Shown here: piece by piece, positions 49,790 to 57,981 of the stretch
How the letters are laid out: the number at the start of each line of letters is the position of its first letter
How positions within the stretch are numbered: the stretch's first letter is position 1
DNA from: CAXTPV01 sp965276715
GTDB taxonomy: Bacteria; Pseudomonadota; Alphaproteobacteria; Acetobacterales; Acetobacteraceae
Assembly (NCBI GenBank): GCA_965276715.1
Contig: OZ255622.1
Coordinates: forward strand, 682,001-746,000
DNA length: 64,000 nt
Reading direction: 5' to 3'
Made by a program: the position numbers and the translations under genes
Notes under the pieces: generated by a model
What the model saw: only the letters and a program-made list of their open reading frames with translations
Told to the model about the DNA's origin: nothing
Database searches by the model: none

Positions 49790-50485
49790 ATGCAGGTCTC
49801 CTCGTGGCACACGGTCGTGGGCTTCGCGGTCGCCTTCCTGCTCGGGACCGCGATCGGGGCGGAACGGCAATGGCGGCAGCGATCGGCCGGGTTGCGGACG
49901 ACGGTGCTGGTCGCACTCGGTTCGTCGGCGTTCAGCGATCTCGGGGTGCGGCTGGCGGGGCCGGCGGAGGCGACGCGCGTGGTGGCCTATATCGTGTCGG
50001 GAATCGGTTTCCTGGGCGCGGGCGCCATCCTGAAGGACGGCGGCACGATCCGCGGGCTCAACACCGCCGGGACGCTGTGGTGCTCGGCGGGCGTGGGCGC
50101 CTTTGCCGGATGCGGCTACCCGGTCGAGGCCGGGACGCTGACGCTGTTCGTGCTCGCCGGCAACACGCTGCTGCGGCCGCTGGTGGACGCCATCAACCGC
50201 AGTCCGATCAGCGAGCGGACGACGGAAGCGTTGTATGCCGTGCATGCGGTTTGCGCCGCTGCCGACATGACGGACGTACGCGACCTGCTGTTCGAGGTGC
50301 TGGAGGCGGCGAACTACCCGATCCGGGCGATCGAGACGCACGAGGGCAGCGGCGACCTGGTGGAGTTCGAGGCGGCGCTGATCCCGACCAGCGCGGTGCC
50401 GTCGGAGCTCGACGATGTCGTCGAGCGGCTCAAGCGGGCGGCGGCGGTGAGAAGCGCGACCTGGACGGTCGGCTCGACGTCGTGA
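49790..50485 (+). CDS. MgtC/SapB-family membrane protein
   Basis: A 231-aa inner-membrane protein. The MgtC core has four to five helices: FAVAFLLGTAIGAERQWRQR, AGLRTTVLVALGSSAF, VVAYIVSGIGFLGAGAILKD and GLNTAGTLWCSAGVGAFAG contain the conserved GAERQ, GLRT and GFLGAG motifs. A soluble ACT-like C-terminal domain runs from about residue 150. MgtC proteins help bacteria grow at low magnesium by acting on ATP synthase or transport. It converges on the fasciclin gene with a 5-base gap. Confidence 0.93.
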   Translation: MQVSSWHTVVGFAVAFLLGTAIGAERQWRQRSAGLRTTVLVALGSSAFSDLGVRLAGPAEATRVVAYIVSGIGFLGAGAILKDGGTIRGLNTAGTLWCSAGVGAFAGCGYPVEAGTLTLFVLAGNTLLRPLVDAINRSPISERTTEALYAVHAVCAAADMTDVRDLLFEVLEAANYPIRAIETHEGSGDLVEFEAALIPTSAVPSELDDVVERLKRAAAVRSATWTVGSTS

Positions 50486-50490
50486 GCCGG

Positions 50491-51090
50491 CTAGTTCGGG
50501 GCGAGGAGGGCGTTGCCGGCGTAGAGGATGCCGTTGGACTGGATGATGTCGGCGAGCACCAGTTGCGACACGCGGCCGGTCGGGTCGGTGAGCGAGAGGC
50601 GCTGGCCGGTCGGATCGAGGGCGAGGTCGAGCACTTGGCCGTCCAGCGTGGCCAGGCCGGCGCGGCCGCCGCCGCGTCGCGCCATGTCGATCAACTCGAC
50701 GAGCGTGTAGCGGCCCGGAACGATGGTGTAGGCCACGAGCTGGCGCAGGCCGGCGGCGTTGGCCGGATCGAGCATGCGCCGACGATAGATGTCCGGGATG
50801 CGGTCGATCGCCGGGTCGACGAGCGCGAAGACCGTGTACGGCTTCGGGCCCTTGAGAAGGTCGGCGAGACCCGCACGACGGAGCAGCTCGTCATAGTCGG
50901 CGAAGACCAGCGAGTTGGTGAGGTTTTCCGACAGCGGACGGTCGACATAGATCGGCGCGTAGCCGAACACGGTCGCGTTGCTCGACCCGCGCACGAACAG
51001 CGGATCCTGCCGGTACTGGCTTTCGCACCCGGCCAGGGTCAGGCCCAGCAACAGGAAGCAGTGCCACCGCGCACGAAACGAACCCAGCAT
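50491..51090 (-). CDS. Fasciclin-domain lipoprotein
   Basis: A 199-aa predicted lipoprotein. FLLLGLTLAGC is the lipobox, with Cys at about residue 22 after ATG 51090. The mature part has a fasciclin (FAS1) domain: LRRAGLADLLKGPKPYTVFA is the H1 box, LRQLVAYTIVPGRYTLVELI the central region, and VLADIIQSNGILYAGNALL corresponds to the H2 box with the usual NGVIHVID altered. FAS1 domains mediate adhesion or matrix binding. Confidence 0.83.
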   Translation of the reverse strand: MLGSFRARWHCFLLLGLTLAGCESQYRQDPLFVRGSSNATVFGYAPIYVDRPLSENLTNSLVFADYDELLRRAGLADLLKGPKPYTVFALVDPAIDRIPDIYRRRMLDPANAAGLRQLVAYTIVPGRYTLVELIDMARRGGGRAGLATLDGQVLDLALDPTGQRLSLTDPTGRVSQLVLADIIQSNGILYAGNALLAPN

Positions 51091-51162
51091 CGACAGTCCC
51101 CCGACCACGCGACTTCGATACGGCCTCGTCACGCGACAGGCAAGGTTGGGCGACAGGCAAGG

Positions 51163-51573
51163 TCAGCAGCCGTCGCCGTGCAACGACCATGCGGCGACAC
51201 GTCCGGCCGCGATCTCGAAGGTCGTGACACAGGAGTAGGTGTTTACCGAGGGCGGGAAGCCGCCGCCAAAGCCGAGGCCGCCGTAGCCGAACCCGCCATA
51301 GCCGAACCCGCCGTAGCCGAAGCCGCCGTAGGGGCCGAAGCCTCCCCAGGGGCCGAAGCCGGGATCGTAGGTGGTGTAGGAATTGTCGTAGGCCAGGAAA
51401 TCATGGCCCTGCGCGTTGTAGGAGCGGGTGGGCACGCCGTAGGAGCGGAGCACGTCGAGCTCGGGATGGCCCACGAGCGCGTCGAGGCGCGCCCGCTCGG
51501 CGGCCGACGGGATCTCGCAGCCGGCGAGCGCGGTGGAGGCGGCCAGGAGGGTGACGATGATGAGGGAGCGCAT
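51163..51573 (-). CDS. Small glycine-rich lipoprotein
   Basis: A 136-aa protein with a lipoprotein signal MRSLIIVTLLAASTALAGC. The next 50 residues read GHPELDVLRSYGVPTRSYNA, a region resembling the SmpA/BamE-like N-terminus of small envelope lipoproteins. Residues about 72-105 are a Gly/Phe/Tyr repeat built on GFGYGG, and the end has two cysteines (YSCVTT and GDGC) that could form a disulfide. The function is unknown; it probably sits in the outer membrane. Confidence 0.8.
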   Translation of the reverse strand: MRSLIIVTLLAASTALAGCEIPSAAERARLDALVGHPELDVLRSYGVPTRSYNAQGHDFLAYDNSYTTYDPGFGPWGGFGPYGGFGYGGFGYGGFGYGGLGFGGGFPPSVNTYSCVTTFEIAAGRVAAWSLHGDGC

Positions 51574-51596
51574 GGGTTGCCTTTCGACGCGGCCGG

Positions 51597-52592
51597 TCAG
51601 CCGAGCCATCGTATGTCGTTGATCGAATTGGCGTTCGTGGCGATCATCGCAAGCCTGTCGAAGCCGAGCGCGATGCCGGAGCAGGGCGGGAGCTCGGCGA
51701 CAGCGGCCAGGAATTCCTCGTCGAGCGGCCAATCCTGGTCGGCGGTGCCGGGCCAGGCAAGGCGGCGGGCGCGATCGGCTTCGAAGCGGACGCGCTGCTC
51801 GGCGGGGTCGGTCAGTTCCTCGAAGGCATTGGCGAGCTCGATGCCGCAGACATAGAGCTCGAAGCGCAGCGCGGTGCGATCGCAGCCCGAGTCGCGCCGG
51901 GCGAGGGCCGCGAGCGGCGCCGGCCAGTGGCTGAGGATGGTGGGGCGTTCGCGGCCGAGATGCGGTTCGACATGTTCGAGCATCAGGCGGAAGAACAGAT
52001 CCTCCCAGGTTTCGCCGCTTCGGTGGCCGACACCGGCACGGGCGGCGAGTGCGGCTGCGTCGTCGAGGTCGGCCAGGATGTCGATCCCGGCATGGCGCGC
52101 GAAGGCTTCGGCGACCGTCAGGCGTTCGAAGGGCCCGGCGAGATTGTTGGTGACGCCGCGGCAGGAGACCGTGGGCGGCAGGACGGCGCGCAGGACATGT
52201 TCGGTCTGGCCGATCAGCCCGTCGAGGTCCTGGCCGGGCGTATACCATTCGAGCATGGTGAATTCGGATGCGTGCAGCGCTCCTCCCTCCCCGTTCCGCC
52301 AGACGCGCGCGAGCTGGAAGATCGGGCCGGAGCCGGCGGCGAGCAGGCGCTTCATCGCGAATTCCGGGCTGGTGTTGAGCCAGGCGGGCTCGCGGCCGCC
52401 GTCCGGGTGCTCGCGCTCGGTGCGGAACGCGCGCAGATGCACCTCCTCGCCCGGGGCGGCGACGAGACAGGGGGTTTCCACCTCGTCGTAGCCGTGCGCC
52501 TCGAAATAGGCGCGCGTGGCGCGCGCGAGACGCATCCGGCGACGAAGTGCGGCGTGGTGGGCGGCGAACCTGCCGTGCCCTGGAGAGGTCAT
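51597..52592 (-). CDS. epmA: EF-P beta-lysylation protein EpmA (GenX/PoxA)
   Basis: A 331-aa class II lysyl-tRNA-synthetase paralogue without a tRNA-binding domain, which ligates (R)-beta-lysine to elongation factor P. ETPCLVAAPGEEVHLRAF is motif 1, FQLARVWRNGEGG then HASEFTMLEWY motif 2, and GIALGFDRLAMI motif 3. The length matches EpmA (about 325). It is divergent from epmB by 49 bases, and efp follows epmB, so all parts needed for EF-P lysylation are together. Confidence 0.96.
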   Translation of the reverse strand: MTSPGHGRFAAHHAALRRRMRLARATRAYFEAHGYDEVETPCLVAAPGEEVHLRAFRTEREHPDGGREPAWLNTSPEFAMKRLLAAGSGPIFQLARVWRNGEGGALHASEFTMLEWYTPGQDLDGLIGQTEHVLRAVLPPTVSCRGVTNNLAGPFERLTVAEAFARHAGIDILADLDDAAALAARAGVGHRSGETWEDLFFRLMLEHVEPHLGRERPTILSHWPAPLAALARRDSGCDRTALRFELYVCGIELANAFEELTDPAEQRVRFEADRARRLAWPGTADQDWPLDEEFLAAVAELPPCSGIALGFDRLAMIATNANSINDIRWLG

Positions 52593-52641
52593 CGATCGCT
52601 CCGTGTTTGCCGGGCGGGTCGGGCACTTCTACACCGCGCGG

Positions 52642-53673
52642 ATGCAAACGATCAGGACCGTGAGCGGCGTCATCGAGGCGGGTCTCGCGCCCGGGCGCGA
52701 CCGGGCGGCGCTCGACGCCGTGGGCCGCGCCTACGCGATCGCGATCCCGCCCGCGTTCGCACGCCTGATCGGCGACCCGGACGACGCGATCGGACGGCAG
52801 GTGATCCCGCATGCGGACGAGCTGCTGACGCGCGCGAACGAGGATGCCGATCCGACCGGGGACGCGCGCTGGACTCCGATCGAAGGGGTGGTTCGGCGCT
52901 ATCCGGACCGGGCGCTGCTCAAGCCGCTGCTCGCCTGCCCGGTCTATTGCCGGTTCTGCTTCAGGCGCGCGCATGTGGGGCCCGACGGCGGGGTGCTGGG
53001 CGAGGACGCGCTCGAACGCGCGCTCGACTGGATCGCGGCCGAGCCCGACCTGCGCGAGGTGATCCTGACCGGGGGCGACCCGCTGATCCTGTCGCCGCGA
53101 CGGCTGGCGGCGATCGTGGGCCGGCTGTCGGGGATGGCGCGGATCGAGACGATCCGGGTGCATACGCGCGTGCCGGTGGCGGACCCCGAGCGGGTGGACG
53201 CGGCACTGGTGGGCGCGCTCGCGACCGGCAAGGGCATGCGGATGATGCTGCACGCGAACGCGGCGGCCGAGATCACGGAGCAGGCGGGCGGCGCGGTGCG
53301 CCGGCTGCTGGCGGCGGGGATCCCGGTGCTGTCGCAGTCGGTGCTGCTGCGGGGGGTCAACGATACGCCCGAGCGGCTGGAGGCGCTGCTGCGCGCGCTG
53401 CTCCGGGCCCGGGTGGTGCCGGCGAGCCTGCACCAGCTCGACCGGGCGCCGGGGACGGCGCGGTTCCATGTGCCGATCGAGGAGGGACGCGCGCTGCTCG
53501 CGAGCCTGCGCGGGGGTGTGCCGGGGGATGCGCTGCCGCGCTACATCCTCGATATCGAAGGCGGCCACGGGAAAGTCCCGATCGGGCCGGACTACCTGGA
53601 CGTGGCGGCGCGGACGGTGCGCGATCCGTGGGGCGGCCGGCACTCGCTTGCCGCTCGGGACGCGCTGGGCTAG
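52642..53673 (+). CDS. epmB: EF-P lysine 2,3-aminomutase EpmB
   Basis: A 343-aa radical-SAM, PLP-dependent aminomutase that converts lysine to (R)-beta-lysine for EF-P. The cluster motif is CPVYCRFCFRR near residue 101, VILTGGDPLILSPRRL the GGDP SAM-binding block, and VLLRGVNDTPERLEALLRAL with RARVVPASLHQLD the later barrel strands. ILDIEGGHGKVPIGPDYL holds the PLP-lysine region. ATG 52642 was chosen because the protein then matches EpmB length. efp begins 46 bases downstream. Confidence 0.95.
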   Translation: MQTIRTVSGVIEAGLAPGRDRAALDAVGRAYAIAIPPAFARLIGDPDDAIGRQVIPHADELLTRANEDADPTGDARWTPIEGVVRRYPDRALLKPLLACPVYCRFCFRRAHVGPDGGVLGEDALERALDWIAAEPDLREVILTGGDPLILSPRRLAAIVGRLSGMARIETIRVHTRVPVADPERVDAALVGALATGKGMRMMLHANAAAEITEQAGGAVRRLLAAGIPVLSQSVLLRGVNDTPERLEALLRALLRARVVPASLHQLDRAPGTARFHVPIEEGRALLASLRGGVPGDALPRYILDIEGGHGKVPIGPDYLDVAARTVRDPWGGRHSLAARDALG

Positions 53674-53719
53674 GACCCCGCTTCCCAAATCGAACCGGCA
53701 TCGCCGACGGGACCAATCC

Positions 53720-54286
53720 ATGAAGCAACAGGCGAATCTGATCCGGGCCGGCCAGGTCATCGAACACGAGGGCCGTCGCTGGACGGTGCTCAAGCAGCAG
53801 ATCATCACGCCGGGCAAGGGCGGCGCGTTCATCCAGGTCGACATGCGTGACCTGAAGTCGGGCAACAAGACCAACGAGCGCTGGCGGACGGCCGACACGG
53901 TCGAGCGGCTGATGACCGAGGACCGCGAATTCACCTATTCCTATACCGACGGCGACAATTTGGTGCTGATGGACCCGGAGACGTTCGAGCAGTTCCTGGT
54001 GCCGACGGCGATCCTGGGCGAGCAGGCGCCGTTCCTGCAGGACAACATGGTCGTCAACGTCAAGCTCGTCGAAGGCGACCCGGTCGGCGTGGACCTGCCG
54101 GCGATGGTGACGCTCGAGATCGTGGAAGCCGATCCGGTGGTGAAGGGACAGACGGCGACGTCGTCCTACAAGCCGGCGCTGCTGAGCAACGGGGTCAAGA
54201 CGCAGGTGCCGCCGTTCATCGAGACCGGCGAGCGGATCGTGGTGCGGACCGAGGATGCGAGCTACGTCGAGCGCGCGAAGGGCTGA
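53720..54286 (+). CDS. efp: Translation elongation factor P
   Basis: A 188-aa elongation factor P that relieves ribosome stalling at polyproline. Three beta-barrel domains are present; the modified lysine is Lys33 in ITPGKGGAF, equivalent to Lys34 in E. coli, and FIQVDMRDLKSGNKTNERWR follows. The C-terminal domain ends in GERIVVRTEDASYVERAKG, close to the usual PGDxIxVdTrtgeYv. The nearby epmA and epmB indicate beta-lysylation; no epmC is present here. Its stop overlaps the suhB start by one base. Several proline-rich proteins in this window are likely clients. Confidence 0.97.
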   Translation: MKQQANLIRAGQVIEHEGRRWTVLKQQIITPGKGGAFIQVDMRDLKSGNKTNERWRTADTVERLMTEDREFTYSYTDGDNLVLMDPETFEQFLVPTAILGEQAPFLQDNMVVNVKLVEGDPVGVDLPAMVTLEIVEADPVVKGQTATSSYKPALLSNGVKTQVPPFIETGERIVVRTEDASYVERAKG

Positions 54287-55125
54287 TGGCCCAACGACTT
54301 TCGCCGCACATGAGCGTCATGCAGAGTGCGGCCCAGAAGGCGGCGAAGCGTCTGCTGCGCGATTTCAGCGAGGTCGAGAACCTTCAGGTCAGCATCAAGG
54401 GGCCGTCGGATTTCGTGAGCCAAGCCGACCTTCGGTCGGAGGCGACGCTGCGCGAGGAGCTCGCGCGGGCGCGGCCGGGCTACGGCTTCCTGATGGAGGA
54501 GAGCGGGGCGTCGGGCGGCGAGAACTGGACCTGGCGGTGGGTGGTCGACCCGCTCGACGGCACGACGAACTTCCTGCACGGCATGCCGCACTGGTCGATC
54601 AGCATCGGGCTGCAGCGCCGGCTGCAGGACGGCCATGTCGAAGTGGCGGCGGGGATGATCTACAATCCCGTCAACAACGAGATGTTCTGGGCCGAGAAGG
54701 GCGGGGGCGCCTGGCTGAACGACCGTCGGTTGCGCGTCTCGGCGCGTCGTGACGTCGAGCAGGCGGTCTTTGCGACGGGCATCCCGTTCGGGGTGTCGGA
54801 TGCGCGACAGCGGATGGCGTTCGCGCGCACGATGTCTGTCATGATGCCGCAGGTCGCGGGGATCCGCCGATTCGGGTCGGCGTCGCTCGATCTCGCCTGG
54901 ACCGCCGCGGGCCGATTCGACGGCTACTGGGAGATCGGGGTGAAGGCATGGGACGTATGCGCGGGCGTGCTGATCGTGCGCGAGGCGGGCGGTTTCGCCA
55001 CTGACCCGGACGGACGCGAGGCGCAGGCGTTCGAGGTCGTGAGCGACGTCGTGGCCGGCAACGCGCACCTGCATGCGACACTGCGCGAGATGGTGGCGGG
55101 CGGACTCGGGGCCGGTTCGGGCTAG
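54286..55125 (+). CDS. suhB: Inositol-1-monophosphatase family protein
   Basis: A 279-aa magnesium-dependent phosphatase. FVSQADLRSEATLREEL starts the first metal block, LMEESG supplies Glu, WVVDPLDGTTNFLHGMPHWS is the signature, and GVKAWDVCAGVLIVREAGGF the second signature near residue 220. Family members dephosphorylate inositol monophosphate, and SuhB also joins rRNA antitermination complexes. The ATG overlaps the efp stop (TGATGG). Confidence 0.94.
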   Translation: MAQRLSPHMSVMQSAAQKAAKRLLRDFSEVENLQVSIKGPSDFVSQADLRSEATLREELARARPGYGFLMEESGASGGENWTWRWVVDPLDGTTNFLHGMPHWSISIGLQRRLQDGHVEVAAGMIYNPVNNEMFWAEKGGGAWLNDRRLRVSARRDVEQAVFATGIPFGVSDARQRMAFARTMSVMMPQVAGIRRFGSASLDLAWTAAGRFDGYWEIGVKAWDVCAGVLIVREAGGFATDPDGREAQAFEVVSDVVAGNAHLHATLREMVAGGLGAGSG

Positions 55126-55129
55126 GCGG

Positions 55130-55855
55130 ATGCGAGCGGCCTCGGTCATTCCGATGATGCTCGTGCTGCTGCCGGCGATCGCGCTCGGGCAGGTGACGAC
55201 GAACCAGAACGCGCTCGACCGGCTCGGCCCGACGAAAAAGGTGGCGCATGCGCATTCAACCCATGCGCCGCACGCCGCCCGGGCGCGCGCCCATCCGCCC
55301 GTCCGGACCGGAGCGCCGACGCGGACGGCGGCACGGATCGGGCCCGCGCCGCCGATCCCGCCGCGGCCGCCGCCGCCGCCGGTGATCGCGCCGCCGGCGG
55401 TGCATGTCGACCTGCATCCGCCGCCGCCGCCGCCCGCGGTTCCGGTCGTGGTCAAGGCGGTCGGATCGGCCTCCTCGATCCGGGCAGGGATGCGGATCAC
55501 GTTCGGATCCGACAGCGCGGACGTCAATGCCGAGACCGATGCGGCGCTGCACGGGGTCGCCACCATGCTGAAGGCCGAACCGACCGTGACGGCCGAGGTC
55601 GACGCGTTCGCGGCCGGAACCGAGGACGATCCGTCGTCGCCGCGCCGGGTGTCGCTCGCGCGCGCACTTGCCGCACGCGCGGTGCTGATCAATGACGGGA
55701 TCGCATCGACGCGGATCTATGCGCGGGCACTCGGCACCAGTGCCGCGCCCGCGTCGGACACCGAGCCGCAGGGACCGCCCGACCGGGTCGACATCGTGAT
55801 GCGCGATCCCAATGCGGCATCCTCGCCGGCGAACGCGAAGGCGTCGCATTCGTGA
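55130..55855 (+). CDS. Exported protein with proline-rich linker and OmpA-like domain
   Basis: A 241-aa exported protein. The signal peptide is SVIPMMLVLLPAIALGQ; residues 40-110 are rich in Ala, His, Arg and Pro with long proline runs such as PPIPPRPPPPPVIAPP. Residues about 115-225 resemble an OmpA C-terminal fold (MRITFGSDSADVNAETDAAL, LKAEPTVTAEVDAFAAG, SLARALAARAVLINDGIAST) that could bind peptidoglycan. Its stop overlaps the start of the MotA/TolQ-like gene (GTGA), so it is co-translated with that stator-like unit. Confidence 0.75.
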   Translation: MRAASVIPMMLVLLPAIALGQVTTNQNALDRLGPTKKVAHAHSTHAPHAARARAHPPVRTGAPTRTAARIGPAPPIPPRPPPPPVIAPPAVHVDLHPPPPPPAVPVVVKAVGSASSIRAGMRITFGSDSADVNAETDAALHGVATMLKAEPTVTAEVDAFAAGTEDDPSSPRRVSLARALAARAVLINDGIASTRIYARALGTSAAPASDTEPQGPPDRVDIVMRDPNAASSPANAKASHS

Positions 55856-56943
55856 CCCGTCCGACCACCTATGTCGTCAGGATGCTGCTGTTCCTGGCCG
55901 CCGTCGGCATCGTGGTCTGGTTCCTCTCGCCTGTCCTGGTCAATGCGTTCGGCAACAACCGGCTGTTGAACGGACTGATCCTGTCGGTGCTGGCGCTGGG
56001 GATCGTCTGGAATTTCGTCCAAGTGGTCCGGCTCAGTCCGGAGGTGCGCTGGGTCGAGACGTTGCGCCAGCCGCGGGCGGCCCTCGCTCCGCCGCGGGCA
56101 CCGCGGCTGCTGGCGCCGATGGCGTCGATGCTGGCCGCGCGCGACCGGGAGCAGCGCCTGGTGCTGTCGACGCCGGCGGCGCGATCGCTGCTCGACAGCC
56201 TGGCCTCCCGGCTCGACGAGAGCCGGGAATTGTCCCGCTACATGACCGGATTGCTGATCTTCCTGGGACTGCTGGGCACGTTCTACGGGCTGATCCTGAC
56301 GGTGGGATCGGTGGGCGACGTGATCGCGAGCATGTCGCTGGGCAACGGTGACGCGCCGGCGATGTTCGACCAGCTCAAGCGCGGGCTGGCGCGGCCGCTG
56401 CACGGAATGGGGACCGCGTTCTCGGGCTCGATGTTCGGGCTCGCGGGTGCGCTGGTGCTGGGATTTCTCGACCTGACGGCGGGGCAGGCACAGAACCGGT
56501 TCTTCAACGAGCTTGAGGAGTGGCTGGCCGGGATCACGCGGTTTGGCGGCGGGGGGATCGGCGGCGACGGCGAGATGCCGATCCCGGCCTATGTCCAGGG
56601 GCTGCTGGAGCAGACGGCCGAAAGCCTCGAGCAGTTGCATGCGCTGATCGCGCGCAGCGAGGAGAACCGCACCCAGGTGGGCCACGCGCTGATCCAGCTC
56701 GCCGGGCACATGGGCGGGCTGTCGGACATGATCCGGGCCAACCAGCTGGCGCTGAACCGGCTGGCCGATGCGCAGGACAGCGACATCCAGCGCGCGCATC
56801 TGCGCGGGATCGAGCAGTTGCTGACGCGCCTGCTGAGCGAGACCGAGCACGGGCGCGAGCAGAGCACGGCCGAGCTGCGCCAGGAGTTGCGGGTGCTGGC
56901 GCGGACGATCGGGGCGGCGCAGCCTCGGGCTTCCTCGGTTTGA
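55852..56943 (+). CDS. MotA/TolQ/ExbB-like proton-channel protein with coiled-coil tail
   Basis: A 363-aa membrane protein. Helices are predicted at about residues 10-30, 40-60, 130-150 (YMTGLLIFLGLLGTFYGLIL) and 185-210 (GTAFSGSMFGLAGALVLGFL). The last two carry the GTFYGLI and GTAFSGSMFGL motifs of the MotA/TolQ/ExbB channel family. A long amphipathic helical tail covers residues 250-355 (LLEQTAESLEQLHALIARSE, LNRLADAQDSDIQRAHLRGI). With the MotB-like protein encoded next it should form an ion-driven stator in the inner membrane. It starts at GTG 55852, overlapping the previous stop. Confidence 0.83.
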   Translation: MTRPTTYVVRMLLFLAAVGIVVWFLSPVLVNAFGNNRLLNGLILSVLALGIVWNFVQVVRLSPEVRWVETLRQPRAALAPPRAPRLLAPMASMLAARDREQRLVLSTPAARSLLDSLASRLDESRELSRYMTGLLIFLGLLGTFYGLILTVGSVGDVIASMSLGNGDAPAMFDQLKRGLARPLHGMGTAFSGSMFGLAGALVLGFLDLTAGQAQNRFFNELEEWLAGITRFGGGGIGGDGEMPIPAYVQGLLEQTAESLEQLHALIARSEENRTQVGHALIQLAGHMGGLSDMIRANQLALNRLADAQDSDIQRAHLRGIEQLLTRLLSETEHGREQSTAELRQELRVLARTIGAAQPRASSV

Positions 56944-56963
56944 GGGGCGCGTCCAGGAAAGAG

Positions 56964-56991
56964 CCGGGGGGACCGGGGCCGGTCCCCCCGG
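56964..56991. terminator. Perfect 13-bp hairpin between the two stator genes
   Basis: CCGGGGGGACCGG (56964-56976), a two-base loop and CCGGTCCCCCCGG (56979-56991) are exact inverted copies. It begins 20 bases after the MotA/TolQ-like stop and ends 21 bases before the next ATG, with no U tract. It may stabilise or partly terminate the upstream message and set the ratio of the two subunits. Confidence 0.6.
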
Positions 56992-57012
56992 ACCCCCCGG
57001 CGACAGTCAGAT

Positions 57013-57960
57013 ATGGCGCTTAGCCGGCGGCGGCGGAGCGGGGGGAACGGGCTCGATGCCTGGCCCGGGTATGTCGATGCGCTGTCGACGCTGCTGCTGG
57101 TGGTCATCTTCGTGCTGCTGGTGTTCGTGCTCGGGCAGGCCTTCCTGTCGGTGGCGCTGAGCGGGCGGCAGAAGGCACTCGAACAGCTCTCGGCGCAGGT
57201 GGCGCAATTGTCGGAGATGCTGTCGCTCGAGAAGTCGCACGAGAATGCGTTGCGGTCGGCCGAAAGCCGGCTTGCGGCCGATCTTGCGGTCAAGGAGCGT
57301 CGGATCGACAGCGACACGGCGCTGTCGGCCAGCCAGGCGTCGAGCGTGTCGCTGCTCAATGCGCAGCTCGCGGCTCTGCGGCAGCAACTGGCGGCGATCG
57401 CGGCAGCACTCGATCTGTCCAAGAGCCAGTTGGCCGCGCGCGACGTCCATATCGCGGATCTGGACCGCAAGCTGAACCTGGCGCTGGCCGATCGGGTCGA
57501 GGAATTGAAGCGCTACCGGAGCGAGTTCTTCGGGCGGCTGAGCCAGGTGCTGGCGGGGCAGAAGGGGATCGCGGTGGTGGGCGACCGGTTCGTCTTCCAG
57601 AGCGAGGTGCTGTTCCCGGTGGGCAGCGCCGACCTGTCGCCCGCGGGGGGAGCGGAGATCGGCAAGCTTGCCTCGACGCTCAAGCTGATCATTCCGAAGA
57701 TTCCGGCCGACCTGAACTGGGTGCTGCGCGTCGACGGGCATGCCGACCGGCAGCGCGCGAAGGGAGGCAGCGACGCGCTGAACTGGCAGCTCTCGGCGGC
57801 GCGCGCGATCAGCGTCGTGCGGCTGCTGATCGCCGACGGGATCCCGGCGACCCATCTCGCGGCGGCAGGCTTCGGCGAATACCAGCCGCTCGACCCGGCC
57901 GAGACGGCGGCCGCCTACGCGCGAAACCGACGGATCGAGCTGCGTTTGACAGACCGGTAG
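57013..57960 (+). CDS. MotB/OmpA-like peptidoglycan-binding stator protein
   Basis: A 315-aa protein with one N-terminal membrane helix, WPGYVDALSTLLLVVIFVLL, whose Asp at the start of the helix matches the proton-carrying Asp of MotB. A coiled coil of about 100 residues follows (QKALEQLSAQVAQLSEMLSL, ESRLAADLAVKERRIDSDTA). Residues about 190-315 are an OmpA/MotB domain (FVFQSEVLFPVGSADLSPAG, WVLRVDGHADRQRAKGG, LAAAGFGEYQPLDP, NRRIELRLTDR) that anchors to peptidoglycan. It pairs with the channel-like protein encoded before it. Confidence 0.88.
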   Translation: MALSRRRRSGGNGLDAWPGYVDALSTLLLVVIFVLLVFVLGQAFLSVALSGRQKALEQLSAQVAQLSEMLSLEKSHENALRSAESRLAADLAVKERRIDSDTALSASQASSVSLLNAQLAALRQQLAAIAAALDLSKSQLAARDVHIADLDRKLNLALADRVEELKRYRSEFFGRLSQVLAGQKGIAVVGDRFVFQSEVLFPVGSADLSPAGGAEIGKLASTLKLIIPKIPADLNWVLRVDGHADRQRAKGGSDALNWQLSAARAISVVRLLIADGIPATHLAAAGFGEYQPLDPAETAAAYARNRRIELRLTDR

Positions 57961-57981
57961 GTCCATGAGGGAGGAAGCGCC

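Noticed and set aside
51163..53934. 923-codon minus-strand frame across the epmA/epmB region
   Set aside because: Only the last 136 codons are a real lipoprotein gene; the remainder is a shadow of epmB, epmA and efp, with the low-complexity composition of GC-rich antisense frames.
55852..57960. Stator-like pair considered as a Zorya defence system
   Set aside because: No ZorC, ZorD or ZorE gene is adjacent; neighbours are suhB and a Rieske-FAD reductase, so only a distant resemblance is claimed.
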